A stretch of 64,000 nucleotides of DNA from Ornithinimicrobium murale (GTDB taxonomy: Bacteria; Actinomycetota; Actinomycetes; Actinomycetales; Dermatophilaceae): the NCBI RefSeq assembly GCF_003352835.1, contig NZ_QLVD01000024.1, positions 1 to 64,000 of the forward strand, given 5' to 3'. Each line of letters opens with the position of its first letter. Position 1 is the stretch's first letter. The notes beneath the pieces were generated by a model that was not told where the DNA came from, made no database searches, and saw only the letters and a program-made list of their open reading frames with translations. Below are positions 43,328 to 53,584 of this stretch, one piece after another. Position numbers and translations under genes: made by a program.

Positions 43328-43822
43328 ATGCATCCCGTTTTCCCGTGCCTGTGGTTCGACACCCAGGGTGAAGAAGCCGCCACCTTCTACACCTCCCTGT
43401 TCCCGAACTCGCGGATCACCCGGATCACCCGCTATACCGTGCCCACCCCCTCGCCCAACGAGCTCGGCAGCGTGCTGACGGTGGACTTCGAGCTGGACGG
43501 CAAACCCTTCCAGGCGCTGAACGGCGGGCCGAACTTCCCGTTCACGGAGGCCATCTCGCTGAGTGTGCCGTGCGAGTCCCAGGAGGAGTCCGACCAGTTG
43601 CGGGAGACCTTGTCCGAAGGCGGCGAGGGCGGCCCGTGCGGCTGGCTCAAGGACCGGTTCGGCCTGTCCTGGCAGGTCTACCCCGCTGAGCTCGATGACC
43701 TGTGCAACGACCCGGACCCTGCCCGGGCCGCGGCCGCGACGACGGCAATGCTCAAGCAAACCCGCATCGACCTAGCCGAGATCAGGGCGGCCATGGACGC
43801 CGTCGTGAGCTCACCGCAGTAG
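43328..43822 (+). CDS. VOC family protein (PhnB/3-demethylubiquinone methyltransferase-like fold)
   Basis: A 164-residue protein. FPCLWFDTQGEEAATFYTSLFPNSRI at the start, ALNGGPNFPFTEAISLSV and GWLKDRFGLSWQVYP near 105-120 are typical of the PF06983 group of vicinal-oxygen-chelate proteins. Despite the old family name, these are not methyltransferases; their activity is mostly unknown. The ATG at 43328 follows GAGGAGAGG. A frame upstream to 43097 is antisense to pgsA and not coding. Confidence 0.85.
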   Translation: MHPVFPCLWFDTQGEEAATFYTSLFPNSRITRITRYTVPTPSPNELGSVLTVDFELDGKPFQALNGGPNFPFTEAISLSVPCESQEESDQLRETLSEGGEGGPCGWLKDRFGLSWQVYPAELDDLCNDPDPARAAAATTAMLKQTRIDLAEIRAAMDAVVSSPQ

Positions 43823-44027
43823 CAGCGGAGCGCAGCACCGCACCGCGACCGGAATCGTCACGGAGCCTCGGCGACCTCAGAGCGCTGACCTGCAGGGATG
43901 TCCCGCACCGCGCCGCCAGATGCACACGATTCCGGTTGTTGCGTTCGGCTGGACCATGGTTGTTGTGTGCTCTGGACGGTGGTTGGCTGCCTTGCAAGGC
44001 TCCGGCGACACCCCCACCACACGACAC

Positions 44028-44055
44028 AGCCGGACCCACTGATGTGGATCCGGCT
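44028..44055 (-). terminator. hairpin after tRNA-Pro, probable terminator
   Basis: On the minus strand AGCCGGATCCAC pairs with GTGGGTCCGGCT across a four-base loop (one G-U pair), about 30 bases after the tRNA 3' end. No T-run follows, as is common for actinobacterial terminators. A smaller perfect hairpin, GATGTCC-N2-GGACATC, lies between (44062-44077). Confidence 0.6.
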
Positions 44056-44083
44056 GTTCGCGATGTCCTGGGACATCCCTCGG

Positions 44084-44157
<74 letters not shown>

Positions 44158-44221
44158 AGTGCCCGTGAGCGACCTGAACTTTATCCCATAGATGTCGTCC
44201 AGCAAGAATCCGGCGTCTGGC

Positions 44222-45730
44222 TCACCGGCGACGCTTCTCGCGGACCCGCACCGAGATCTCGATTGGCGTCCCCTCAAAGCCGAACTGCTCACGCAGGCGG
44301 CGCTCCAGGAACCGTCGATAGCCGTGCTCGATGAAGCCACTGGCAAAGACCACGAACCGGGGCGGGCGAGTGTCCGCCTGGGTCGCAAACAGGATGCGCG
44401 GCTGCTTGCCTCCACGCACCGGGTGCGGGTGGGCGGCCACGATCTCACCCAGGAACGCGTTGAGCTTGGCGGTGGAGATCCGGGAGTCCCAGGAGTCCAG
44501 TGCCCGCTCCAACGCAGGCACCAGCCGGTTGGTGTGCCGACCGGTGAGCGCGGAGATGTTGACCCGGGGCGCCCAGGTGATCTGCACCAGGTCGCGCTCG
44601 ATCTCGCGCTCCAGGAAGTGCTGCCTCTCCTCGTCGACCTCGTCCCACTTGTTGTAGGCGATGACCAGGGCGCGACCGGCGTCAATGACCTGTTGGATGA
44701 CCCGGACATCCTGCTCGGCGATCCTGTCGGCCGCGTCGAGCAGCACGATGGCCACCTCGGCCTTCTCCAGCGCCGTCTGCGTCCGCAGCGAGGCATAGAA
44801 GTCGGCGCCGCGGGCCTGGTGGACCCGTCGGCGGATGCCGGCGGTGTCCACGAAGCGCCACTGCTTGCCGTCCAGCTCAATGAGCTCGTCGACGGGGTCC
44901 CGGGTGGTGCCCGCGACGTTGTCGACGACGGCCCGCTCCTCGCCGGCGAGCTTGTTGAGCAGCGAGGACTTGCCAACGTTGGGACGACCCAGCAACGCCA
45001 CCCGGCGAGGACCACCTCGGGGGTAGGCACCCGCGACCGATGACGTCTCCGGCAGGTGCTCCAGCACCGCGTCGAGCACGTCACCGCTGCCACGGCCGTG
45101 CAGCGCGGAGACCGGCCAGGGTTGGCCCAGTCCGAGCGACCAGAGCGCAGCGGCCTCCATCTCGGCCTTCTGGTCATCCACCTTGTTGGCCACCAGCACC
45201 ACCGGCTTGCCCGAGCGGCGCAGCAGGCGCACGACGCTCTCGTCCGTGCTGGTGGCACCGACAGTTGCGTCGACGACGAACATGACGACGTCGCACAGCT
45301 CGACGGCAACCTCCGCCTGCTCAGCCACCCGCAGGTGGATGCCGCTGGCGTCGACCTCCCAGCCACCTGTGTCCACCAGGGTGAACCGCCGACCAGACCA
45401 GTCCGCGTCGTAGGCGACGCGGTCGCGGGTCACGCCCGGCAGGTCCTCGACGACGGCTTCCCGACGGCCCAGGATCCGGTTGACCAGGGTCGACTTGCCG
45501 ACGTTGGGGCGGCCCACGACGGCCACGACCGGCCGGGTCTCGGCCTCAAGGTCCTCGGCGGCCTGTCGGCGGCGTCCCTCGACCAGGGCCAGGTCCTCGT
45601 CGCTGAGCTCGAAGTCGTCGAGCCCGGCCCGCAGCGCATCCTCAAGCGAGGGCTCACTGGCGGCGCCGGGCGGACCGCCCGGCTCGGGGGACGGAGGGAC
45701 CGCCCCGTGATTGGTGTCCGACACCGTCAC
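44222..45730 (-). CDS. der: ribosome biogenesis GTPase Der (EngA)
   Basis: A 502-residue double GTPase needed for 50S assembly. Two G domains are complete: [10 protein letters not shown] with DTGGW and NKVD (first) and [10 protein letters not shown] with DTAGI and NKWD (second), followed by a KH-like C-terminal domain ending in basic residues. The first 65 residues form an acidic actinobacterial extension. GTG 45730 overlaps the SufE-like gene stop by four bases. Last gene of the cmk operon. Confidence 0.95.
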   Translation of the reverse strand: MTVSDTNHGAVPPSPEPGGPPGAASEPSLEDALRAGLDDFELSDEDLALVEGRRRQAAEDLEAETRPVVAVVGRPNVGKSTLVNRILGRREAVVEDLPGVTRDRVAYDADWSGRRFTLVDTGGWEVDASGIHLRVAEQAEVAVELCDVVMFVVDATVGATSTDESVVRLLRRSGKPVVLVANKVDDQKAEMEAAALWSLGLGQPWPVSALHGRGSGDVLDAVLEHLPETSSVAGAYPRGGPRRVALLGRPNVGKSSLLNKLAGEERAVVDNVAGTTRDPVDELIELDGKQWRFVDTAGIRRRVHQARGADFYASLRTQTALEKAEVAIVLLDAADRIAEQDVRVIQQVIDAGRALVIAYNKWDEVDEERQHFLEREIERDLVQITWAPRVNISALTGRHTNRLVPALERALDSWDSRISTAKLNAFLGEIVAAHPHPVRGGKQPRILFATQADTRPPRFVVFASGFIEHGYRRFLERRLREQFGFEGTPIEISVRVREKRRR

Positions 45731-46208
45731 TGCCTCTCGTCGATGGTGGTGCGGGCCCGCACCTGGCGCTTGATGCGCCCCAGCATGCCCACCATGCCGC
45801 GCATCCGCAGCGGCGACACGGCCTCGGCGAGACCGAACCGGAAGGGCGCCTCATCCGGCACCCCCAGCACCTCGTCGGCGCCCAGCCCGTCGAGGCTCTC
45901 GTGCAGGATGCCGGCGAACCCACGGGTGGTCGGCGCCTCCGGGGGCGCCGACAGGAAGATGCTCACGGTGCGGGCCTCATCCGAGGCCACCTCGACGGCC
46001 AGGAAGACCGGCGACTGACACTCGTCGACCTGCTCCATCTCATCGAGCCGACCGGCATAGCGCTCCGGCAGGTCCGGCAGGTCGCCCGCGAGCTCCAGCA
46101 GCAGCTGCAGCCGCTCCTGCTGGCCGAGCTCGTGGAACTCCCCGGCCAGCTCGGCCATCGCCTCTGGCAGGTCGTCGGTGCGCGTGGACGCGGTGAACTG
46201 GCCCGCCA

Positions 46209-46209
<1 letters not shown>
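45727..46209 (-). CDS. sufE: SufE family sulfur-acceptor protein
   Basis: A 160-residue SufE-like protein. The active cysteine is in [13 protein letters not shown] (about residue 65), and [12 protein letters not shown] ends the fold. SufE accepts persulfide sulfur from cysteine desulfurases. Here it shares a base with the sulfurtransferase stop (TGATG), the same SseA-SufE pairing as M. tuberculosis Rv3283-Rv3284, so it may receive sulfur from that enzyme. Frame extending to 46254 is rejected. Confidence 0.85.
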
Positions 46210-47089
<880 letters not shown>

Positions 47090-47093
<4 letters not shown>

Positions 47094-47821
47094 CGGTTGC
47101 CTCCGTGGTCAGGGGTGTGCAGGGGTGCGGGTGCTGGCGTAGCCCGGGCGACGGACTCCAGCACGGCCGCCACTGATTGTTCGAACGTCAGATCGGAGGT
47201 GTCGATTCCCACGACACCGGGCGCCGGCTCGAAAAAGGCCGACACCGTGGCGTCGGCGGCATCCCGACGGACGATCTGGTTGTGCGTCGCCTCGATGGCC
47301 TCCGCATCGTCGGCGTCGAAGAGCTCCCGGGCGCGCCGGGCGAGACGGGCCTCTTCCGAGGCGCTCAGCAGGAACCGGTGCTCCGCGTCCGGGGCGATCA
47401 CCGTCGTGATGTCCCGGCCCTCCACGACGATGCCCGCCCCGTTGTGCCGTGCATCGGCGATGATCTGCCGCTGCTGGTCCCGCATCGTCGCCCGCACCGC
47501 GAGGTTGGTGGCGACGTGGGAGACCTGCTCGCTGAGAGCGGTCTCCCGAATGGCGACCGCGACGTCGGTGCCACCCACGTGGATGCTCGGTGCATCGGGG
47601 TCGGTGCCGATCTCCAGCGGGTAGGTGAGCGCCTGCTCGGCGACCTCCTGAGTGTCGGTCAGGTCGATCCCCTGCTGGAGGCACCACCAGGTGAGGGCGC
47701 GATACATGGCGCCGGTGTCGAGGTAGGTCAGCCCCAGGCGGCGGGCGACCTGCTTGGAGACGCTCGACTTGCCTGACCCGCTGGGGCCGTCGATAGCGAT
47801 GGTGATCGGGTTCTCAGGCAC
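47090..47821 (-). CDS. cmk: cytidylate kinase
   Basis: A 243-residue (d)CMP kinase. P-loop GPSGSGKSS near residue 12, [13 protein letters not shown] near 33 and [13 protein letters not shown] near 135 are conserved. It phosphorylates CMP/dCMP for nucleotide synthesis. GTG 47821 lies six bases after TAGGCT (47833-47828) with no Shine-Dalgarno, so it begins a leaderless operon with sseA, sufE and der. The last 20 residues are Pro/Ala-rich. Confidence 0.95.
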
Positions 47822-47966
47822 CGGACCAGCCTAACTGTTCGTTGCCCCCTGCAAATTCAGAGAGGGCTCGTCCGTCGTTCCCACACGTCGTTCCCTCACG
47901 AAACGTCGTCCCCTCCCGAGGACGTCGACCGGGCCGCGGCTCCGTCGAGCTCTCGTGCGCCGATCA

Positions 47967-48034
47967 CAGAGCCCGGCGGCACGGTAGGGACCGCCGATCT
48001 CAGAGCCCGGCGGCACGGTAGAGACCGCCGATCT
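47967..48034. repeat. 34-bp tandem duplication covering the 3' end of rluB
   Basis: Two adjacent 34-bp copies (47967-48000 and 48001-48034) differ at one base. The second includes the last codons and the stop of rluB; the first repeats the same C-terminal codons just beyond the stop in the non-coding space. The length is not a multiple of three. Confidence 0.9.
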
Positions 48035-48899
48035 CGTCCGCGGTGAGGGCCCGGGTCCGGCCGGTCCGCAGCTGACCGAGCAGAATCGGGCCGACCTGCA
48101 CCCGTGAGAGCGCCTCCACCGGGTGCCCGACCTCCGCGAGCAGGCGGCGGACCACGTGCTTCTTGCCCTCGTGCAGGACCAGTTCAATGATCGCCTTGCC
48201 CGGCAGGGAGTCGATGAGCTTGAACGAGTCGACCTTCACCAGGCCGTCCTCCAGCTCCACTCCGGCGCGCAGGATCTTGCCCAGCTCACGCGGCACCGGG
48301 CCCGGGACCCTGGCGATGTAGGTCTTGGGCACCTCATAGGAGGGGTGCTGCAGCCGGTGGGCCAGCTCGCCGTCGTTGGTGAGCAGCAGGAGGCCCTCGG
48401 TGTCGGCGTCCAGCCGTCCCACGTGGAAGAGCCGCTCGTTGCGCGGCGGCAGGTAGTCCGCGATCGAGGCCCGTCCGAGGTCATCGCTCATCGTGGAGAC
48501 GACACCGAGCGGCTTGTTGAACGCCAGGTAGACCCGGCTCTCGTCCAGCACGACGCGCGTGCCGTCGACGTGGATCGTCTGGCCGACGGGGTCGACCCGG
48601 ACGCCGAGCTCGGTGACGATGTGCCCGTCCACCTCTACTCGGCCCTGCGTGATCAACAGCTCGCAGGCTCGGCGGCTCCCGACGCCCGCGGAAGCCAGCA
48701 GCTTCTGCAGCCGGACACCGTCCGGCTGATGGACATCCGCCCCGGAGTTGTCCACCGGGGGCGGGCTCACCTGCCGCTTCGGCTTGATCTTGCGTGGTGG
48801 ACCGGCGTCCGGACCGACCGGACGGCCCGCCCTGCGTCCCCGCGGGTCGTGTCGGCCCTTCCCTCGGCCGGAGCCACCTCGTTGCTGGGGCGGGTTCAT
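48000..48899 (-). CDS. rluB: 23S rRNA pseudouridine synthase RluB-like
   Basis: A 299-residue enzyme. A basic, Gly/Pro-rich 60-residue head precedes an S4 RNA-binding domain (VRLQKLLASAGVGSRRACE) and the pseudouridine synthase core with catalytic Asp in HVGRLDADTEGLLLLTNDG; LHEGKKHVVRRLL follows. Orthologues modify helix 93 of 23S rRNA (position 2605 in E. coli). Conserved order with scpAB and cmk is typical in actinobacteria and Firmicutes. It overlaps the scpB stop by four bases. Confidence 0.9.
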   Translation of the reverse strand: MNPPQQRGGSGRGKGRHDPRGRRAGRPVGPDAGPPRKIKPKRQVSPPPVDNSGADVHQPDGVRLQKLLASAGVGSRRACELLITQGRVEVDGHIVTELGVRVDPVGQTIHVDGTRVVLDESRVYLAFNKPLGVVSTMSDDLGRASIADYLPPRNERLFHVGRLDADTEGLLLLTNDGELAHRLQHPSYEVPKTYIARVPGPVPRELGKILRAGVELEDGLVKVDSFKLIDSLPGKAIIELVLHEGKKHVVRRLLAEVGHPVEALSRVQVGPILLGQLRTGRTRALTADEIGGLYRAAGL

Positions 48900-49603
48900 G
48901 CGTGTCCTTCCGACGCGAGTTCTTCAATGACATCTGCCGACGGCAGGTAGGGGGCCAGCGGGGGCAGGTCATCGAGGCTGTCCAGCCCCATCCGCTGGAG
49001 GAACAGGTCAGTGGTGCCGTAGAGCGCCGCCTGGCCAGGCTCGCCGTCCACGATGACCTCCTCGATCAGGCCGCGGGAGACCAGGGTGCGCACCACGCCG
49101 TCGACGTTGACGCCGCGGACGGCGCTGACCCGCGCCCGCGAGATCGGCTGCCGGTAGGCCACGACCGCGAGGGTCTCCAGCGAGGCCTGCGTCAGCCGTG
49201 CCTGTTGCCCGCCCATCAGGAACTTCTCCACGACCGGGGCGTAGGCGGGTTTGGAGTAGATCCGCCAGCGCCCACCCAACCGGCGCAGCATGAAGCCACG
49301 GTGACTGTCGGCATACTCGCTGGCGAGGTCCTCCAGGACGGAGGTGACGTCCTCCACCGGCAGCTCCAGGGCCGAGGCGAGCACCGTCTCCTCGACCGGC
49401 TCGTCGATCACCATGAGCACCGCCTCGATCGCCGAGCGGGCGCCACCAGGGAAGTCGTTGATGTCGAAGGCGACCTGCTCGACGCCCGGGTCAGCGTGGT
49501 CCTCGGCCATCCCCTCGGCCCGGTCAACGGAGTCGTCGGCCATCCCCTCGGCATGGCCGGGTCGGTCCACGCCGGTCGGATCCTGCTCGGTCGGCTCACT
49601 CAT
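48896..49603 (-). CDS. scpB: SMC-Scp complex subunit ScpB
   Basis: A 235-residue double winged-helix protein: SAIEAVLMVIDEPV, WRIYSKPAYAPVVEKFL and LETLAVVAYRQPISRARVSAVRGVNVDGVVRTL are the conserved core. ScpB bridges SMC heads with ScpA in chromosome condensation and segregation. The N-terminal 45 residues are acidic with a short repeat (AEGMAD/AEGMAE). ATG 49603 overlaps the scpA stop by eight bases; a longer frame to 49681 lies in scpA. Confidence 0.92.
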   Translation of the reverse strand: MSEPTEQDPTGVDRPGHAEGMADDSVDRAEGMAEDHADPGVEQVAFDINDFPGGARSAIEAVLMVIDEPVEETVLASALELPVEDVTSVLEDLASEYADSHRGFMLRRLGGRWRIYSKPAYAPVVEKFLMGGQQARLTQASLETLAVVAYRQPISRARVSAVRGVNVDGVVRTLVSRGLIEEVIVDGEPGQAALYGTTDLFLQRMGLDSLDDLPPLAPYLPSADVIEELASEGHA

Positions 49604-50639
49604 CGGCCACCTCCTGCACGCTGGCTGCGGTCTGCTCGGGGTCCTGGTCATCCTCGTCGAACTCGTCCCCCACCCGGACATCGCCGCTGTCGCCGCCGGT
49701 CCACCGGACGGTCAGCTCACCCAGCGGGTCCGGCTGGTCCAGGGTCAGCAGGGACTCCCGGAAGAGCTCCAGGAGAGCCAGGAAGCGCGCCACGATGACC
49801 AGGGTGCTGTCGGCGTCGGACACCAGGTCGCGGAAGCTCGACGTGCCGGTGACGCGCAGCCGCTCGACGACCAGGCCCGCCTGCTCGCGCACCGACACCT
49901 GCGGGGCGTGCAGATGGGTCAGTCCGACACTCGGCGGGGGCTTGGGGGTCATCGCCCGGGCGGCGATCATCGCCAGCTGCTCGGGTGTGATGTTCATGAC
50001 CAGCTCGGGCAGCAGCCGGGTGAACTCGTCCTCCAGGGCGACATCGCGCGGGAAGATCCGCCCGACGGTCTCCATCCGCTGGGCGAAGGCGGCCGCGACC
50101 TCCTTGAAGGCGCGGTACTGCAGGAGACGGGCGAACAGCAGGTCCCGGGCCTCGATGAGCTCCAGGTCCTCCTCGTCCTCCTCCCGGCGGTTCGGCAGCA
50201 GCCGGGCGGCCTTGAGGTCGAGCAGGGTCGCTGCCACGAGCAGGAACTCCGAGGCCTGCGACAGGTCCCACTCGTCGTCGGTCTCCTGAGCCGCCCGGAT
50301 GTGTGCCACGAACTCGTCGGTGATCTTGGCTAGAGCGATCTCGGTGACATCCAGCTTGTGCTTGGCGATCAGCCCCAGCAACAGCTCGAAGGGCCCCTGG
50401 AAGACGTCCAGGTGGACCTGGAACGGGGTGGGGCCTCGCCGGGTGAGGACCCCGCCGGGGACCGCCTCACCCGGATCCAGGCCCGGGATGGCGGGGGTGT
50501 CGGTCTCGCTCGGGGCTGCTCCGGCCTGGTCTGGCTGACCTGCTCCGGCCTGGTCTGGCTCGGCTGCTCCGGCGGGGTCCGGCCGGACTGCGCCAGCGGG
50601 GTCCGCGGACGCCTCCTCCGAGGCGACCGTCGCCTCCAC
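49596..50639 (-). CDS. scpA: SMC-Scp complex kleisin subunit ScpA
   Basis: A 347-residue kleisin: FQVHLDVFQGPFELLLGLI near residue 85, SEFLLVAATLLDLKAARLLP, and a C-terminal FLALLELFRESLLTLDQPDP winged helix. It clamps SMC with ScpB. The first 75 residues hold an eight-residue tandem repeat, making it longer than the usual 250-280. The start is uncertain: GTG 50639 with GAGGG four bases upstream is preferred; TTG 50693 just after the parA stop is possible. Open frame farther upstream is antisense overlap with parA. Confidence 0.88.
   Translation of the reverse strand: MEATVASEEASADPAGAVRPDPAGAAEPDQAGAGQPDQAGAAPSETDTPAIPGLDPGEAVPGGVLTRRGPTPFQVHLDVFQGPFELLLGLIAKHKLDVTEIALAKITDEFVAHIRAAQETDDEWDLSQASEFLLVAATLLDLKAARLLPNRREEDEEDLELIEARDLLFARLLQYRAFKEVAAAFAQRMETVGRIFPRDVALEDEFTRLLPELVMNITPEQLAMIAARAMTPKPPPSVGLTHLHAPQVSVREQAGLVVERLRVTGTSSFRDLVSDADSTLVIVARFLALLELFRESLLTLDQPDPLGELTVRWTGGDSGDVRVGDEFDEDDQDPEQTAASVQEVADE
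50516..50611 (-). repeat. 24-bp tandem repeat (four copies) in scpA
   Basis: Units begin at 50516, 50540, 50564 and 50588; the first two are almost identical. Each encodes eight residues such as PDQAGAGQ in the disordered N-terminal head of ScpA. Confidence 0.9.
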
Positions 50640-50695
50640 CGGGCCCTCAGGACCGTTGTGGTCCGGCCCGGGCTCCGCCAGGGTCGTCTCCAAGG

Positions 50696-51628
50696 TCAGG
50701 GCGCGCCGCCACGCGAGATCAGCTCGCGAGCCAGCTGCCGGTAGGCCTCTGCGCCGCTGTGCGTGCTGGCATAGGAGGTGATCGGCTCCGCCGCGAGGGT
50801 GGCGTCGGGGAACTTGATGGTCCGGCTGATCACGGTGTGGAAGACCTTGTCGTCGAAATGGTCCACGACCGAGCGCACGACCTCCTTGGAGTGCAGGGTG
50901 CGCCCGTCGAACATGGTCGCCAGGATGCCGTCGAGGGACAGTGCGGGATTGAGCCGGTCGGTGATCTTGTCGATCGTCTCGATCAGCAGCGCCACGCCGC
51001 GCATCGCGAAGAACTCGCACTCCAGCGGGATCACCACGCCGTGGGCCGCCGTCAGCGCGTTCACCGTCAACAGCCCGAGGGAGGGCTGGCAGTCGATCAG
51101 GATGACGTCGTAGTCGTCGAGAACCGGGCGCAGCACCCGGGACAGCACCTGCTCCCGGGCGACCTCACCAACCAGCTGCACCTCCGCGGCGGACAGGTCG
51201 ATGTTGGCCGGAACGATGTCGAGGTTGTCGATCCGTGTCTGCTGGATCACGTCCTTGACGTCGTGGTCACGCTCGATCAGCAGGTTGTAGATCGTGACGT
51301 CCAGCTGGTGGGTGGGGACGCCCAGGCCGACCGAGAGGGCACCCTGGGGGTCGAAGTCGACGAGCAGCACCCGGCGGCCGTACTCCGCCAGGGCCGCGCC
51401 CAGGTTGATGGTGGTCGTGGTCTTGCCGACCCCACCCTTCTGGTTGCACATGGCGATCACCCGGGCCGGACCGTGGCGGTCCAGGGGCGCTGGGACGGCG
51501 AAGTCCGGCAGGGGTCGACCGGTGGGGCCGATCTGCCCGCTACCGGCGGTCTCGGTGCCGGGCAACCGGTCGTGGGCCGCGCTGCTGGTCGCCGTGTCCT
51601 GCCTCGTCACCTCGGATGTCACGCTCAC
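50696..51628 (-). CDS. ParA family ATPase (Soj-like)
   Basis: A 310-residue ATPase. The deviant Walker A is NQKGGVGKTTTT near residue 63, Walker A' VLLVDFDPQGALS near 90 and Walker B VILIDCQPSLG near 155. A 55-residue Ser/Thr/Pro-rich head precedes the core. It sits with scpAB as in M. tuberculosis Rv1708 and is thought to act in chromosome positioning; no parB is adjacent, so it is not the main parAB locus. GTG 51628 follows GGCGGAG. Confidence 0.88.
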   Translation of the reverse strand: MSVTSEVTRQDTATSSAAHDRLPGTETAGSGQIGPTGRPLPDFAVPAPLDRHGPARVIAMCNQKGGVGKTTTTINLGAALAEYGRRVLLVDFDPQGALSVGLGVPTHQLDVTIYNLLIERDHDVKDVIQQTRIDNLDIVPANIDLSAAEVQLVGEVAREQVLSRVLRPVLDDYDVILIDCQPSLGLLTVNALTAAHGVVIPLECEFFAMRGVALLIETIDKITDRLNPALSLDGILATMFDGRTLHSKEVVRSVVDHFDDKVFHTVISRTIKFPDATLAAEPITSYASTHSGAEAYRQLARELISRGGAP

Positions 51629-51670
51629 TCCGCCCTCTGGTCCGTGGTCGGCGTCTCGCCGATCGCTCCG

Positions 51671-51700
51671 ACCCTAACCGCAGTGGCCCTCGGTGACCAA
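51671..51700 (-). promoter_or_regulatory. predicted promoter of parA-scpAB-rluB
   Basis: On the minus strand TTGGTC (51700-51695), an 18-base spacer and TAGGGT (51676-51671) make a plausible promoter, giving a leader of about 35 bases before GTG 51628. The rest of the 185-base gap to xerD shows no other clear signal. Confidence 0.5.
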
Positions 51701-51813
51701 TGGTGCCTCCCGTATGCCGTGAGCTGGCTCGGTCAGGAGCCCCGCCCGGACCGGTGGTTGGGCCGGGCCACACCGCCCTGGCTGTTGCTCTGCAAGCAGC
51801 CCGCTCGCGCGGG

Positions 51814-52836
51814 CTACCGGGCCCTCGGGTGCGCCTGGGCATAGACCTCGCGCAGGTGCCGTGCCGTGACCAGTGTGTAGATCTGCGTCGTCGCGACCGA
51901 GGCGTGGCCCAGCAGCTCCTGGACGACCCGGACATCGGCTCCACCGTCCAGCAGGTGGGTCGCGAAGGAGTGGCGCAGCGTGTGGGGGCTCAGGTGACCG
52001 GACAGGTCGGCCCGCTCGGCGGCCTGCTGGATGAGGTTCCAGGCGCTCTGCCGCGAGAGTCGGCCTCCGCGCTGGTTCAGGAAGACCGCTGGGGTCCCGC
52101 GGCCCTTGGCCGCGAAGGCCGGTCGCCCCCGGACCAGCCATGCCTCCAGCGCGTCGGTCGCATAGCTGCCCAGGGGCACGATCCGTTCCTTGTTGCCTTT
52201 GCCGAACAGCCGCACCACAGCGTCTTCCGGTGGCCCACCGGGGTCCTCGCCCACGACTGCCGTCACCTGGCCCGCCGCGTCCGGGCGGGCGGTGTCCCGG
52301 CCCAGGTCGATGTCGTCCAGGTCCAGACCGATGGCCTCACTGACCCGCGCGCCGGATCCGTAGAGAACCTCGAGCAGGGCCCGGTCCCGCAGGCTGGCCG
52401 GTGTGTCCCCCACGGAGGCCGCATCCAGCAGCCGTTCGACGGCCTCGATGCTGATCGCCTTGGGCAGCCGGCGGGCGGGCGTGGGCGGGGCGACCTGTTG
52501 GGCCGGGTCGTCGGCGACGTCGCCCTCGGCCGCAAGGAACTTGTGGAAACCCCGGACCGCGACCAGCGCCCGGGCCGCCGACGACGCGGCAAGGGGCTGG
52601 TGCTCGTCATCGCCGGTGCGCAGGTGCGCGAGGAAGTCACTGACCAGCCCCTCGGCGACCCCCTCCGGTGTGGTGACGCCGCGGGTGCGCACGAAGCGCA
52701 GGTAGCGATCCAGGTCGCGACGGTAGGCGCGCAGGGTGTGCTCGGAGGCTCCCCGTTCAACGCGCAGGTGGTCCAGCCACCCGCGCGCCGCACGCCCGAG
52801 GGGGTCCCGTGCTGGTGCGGGGGTCTGCTGGGCCAT
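51814..52836 (-). CDS. xerD: site-specific tyrosine recombinase XerD
   Basis: A 340-residue tyrosine recombinase. The SAM-like N-terminal domain ([22 protein letters not shown]) precedes the catalytic domain with Arg in [24 protein letters not shown], and [12 protein letters not shown] with the nucleophilic tyrosine. It resolves chromosome dimers with a partner Xer. A 25-residue Gly/Pro/Asp insertion between DIDLGRD and [10 protein letters not shown] is unusual. Start uncertain: ATG 52836 or GTG 52854, neither with a clear ribosome site. Divergent from the membrane protein with overlapping 5' ends. Conserved order points to housekeeping XerD rather than an integrase. Confidence 0.92.
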   Translation of the reverse strand: MAQQTPAPARDPLGRAARGWLDHLRVERGASEHTLRAYRRDLDRYLRFVRTRGVTTPEGVAEGLVSDFLAHLRTGDDEHQPLAASSAARALVAVRGFHKFLAAEGDVADDPAQQVAPPTPARRLPKAISIEAVERLLDAASVGDTPASLRDRALLEVLYGSGARVSEAIGLDLDDIDLGRDTARPDAAGQVTAVVGEDPGGPPEDAVVRLFGKGNKERIVPLGSYATDALEAWLVRGRPAFAAKGRGTPAVFLNQRGGRLSRQSAWNLIQQAAERADLSGHLSPHTLRHSFATHLLDGGADVRVVQELLGHASVATTQIYTLVTARHLREVYAQAHPRAR

Positions 52837-52848
52837 ACCGTCATTGTC

Positions 52849-53466
52849 ATGCACTGGTATGCCGAAACCCCGGCCCGACGCACCCGCCAGGTCATCGGTG
52901 ACGCACTGGCCCTCGGCTGGGTTGTCCTCTGGGTCCTGGTGGCGCGCTGGACCTTTGACCTGGTCCGTCTGCTCGCCGCGCCGGCCGGCCCGCTACGCAC
53001 CGCGGGGACGACGGTGGAGACGCGAATGGATGATGTCGCCGACCAGATCGGTGAGGTACCGCTCGTGGGAGACCGCCTCACGGGACCGTTCACGGGCGCG
53101 GCCGATGCCGGCGAGTCACTGGTGTCGGCGGGTGATGCTCTCGACTCCGGGGTGACCCGGGTGGCGTGGCTCCTGTCGGTCTTCGTGGGTGCGGTCCCGA
53201 TCCTGTTCGTGGCCGGCGGCTACCTGTTGGTGCGCTATCTCTGGGCCCGTCGAGCGCACGAGCTGGGCAGGCTACGTCAGGGTGACAGCGCCCAGGAGCT
53301 CCTGGCCCTGCGGGCCCTGGTGCACCAGTCGCCCCGCCGTCTGGTGCGGGTCGACGCGGACCCCCTGGCGGCGTGGCGCACGGGTGATGAGCACACCATC
53401 CGGGAGCTGGCCGGCCTCGAGTTGAAACGGCTCGGCCTGCGGGCCCAGCAGGTGCCGGGCAGCTAG
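52849..53466 (+). CDS. hypothetical membrane protein with two helices
   Basis: A 205-residue protein with two membrane helices ([18 protein letters not shown] near residue 18; [21 protein letters not shown] near 105) and a charged cytosolic tail. No family recognised. ATG 52849 lies seven bases after TACCGT (52836-52841), with no ribosome site, suggesting a leaderless transcript whose -10 overlaps the xerD start codon. No hint of function; divergence from xerD suggests nothing specific. Confidence 0.65.
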   Translation: MHWYAETPARRTRQVIGDALALGWVVLWVLVARWTFDLVRLLAAPAGPLRTAGTTVETRMDDVADQIGEVPLVGDRLTGPFTGAADAGESLVSAGDALDSGVTRVAWLLSVFVGAVPILFVAGGYLLVRYLWARRAHELGRLRQGDSAQELLALRALVHQSPRRLVRVDADPLAAWRTGDEHTIRELAGLELKRLGLRAQQVPGS

Positions 53467-53469
53467 TGG

Positions 53470-53584
53470 CTCAGGTGCGATCAGGTGCCCTGAGTCCATC
53501 AGGTGCCCTGAGTCGATCAGGCGCGGTGAGTCGGTCAGGTGCCCTGAGTCGATCAGGCGCGGTGAGTCGATCAGGTGCGCTCGG
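53470..53584. repeat. 18-bp tandem repeats downstream of lgt
   Basis: About six 18-bp units (starts at 53483, 53501, 53519, 53537, 53555, 53573) alternate two types, AGGTGCCCTGAGTCGATC and AGGCGCGGTGAGTCGATC. They fill the space between the convergent membrane-protein and lgt genes and run into the last lgt codons. Each unit is partly self-complementary (TGA/TCA ends), so the RNA may fold; it could act as a shared terminator. Confidence 0.85.

Noticed and set aside
47831..48187. Small minus-strand gene downstream of rluB
   Set aside because: It arises by reading through the duplicated rluB 3' end in another frame and has no conserved features.
51814..52836. Phage-type integrase or mobile-element recombinase
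   Set aside because: Sequence and order with parA-scpAB match housekeeping XerD; no attachment site or phage genes are near.
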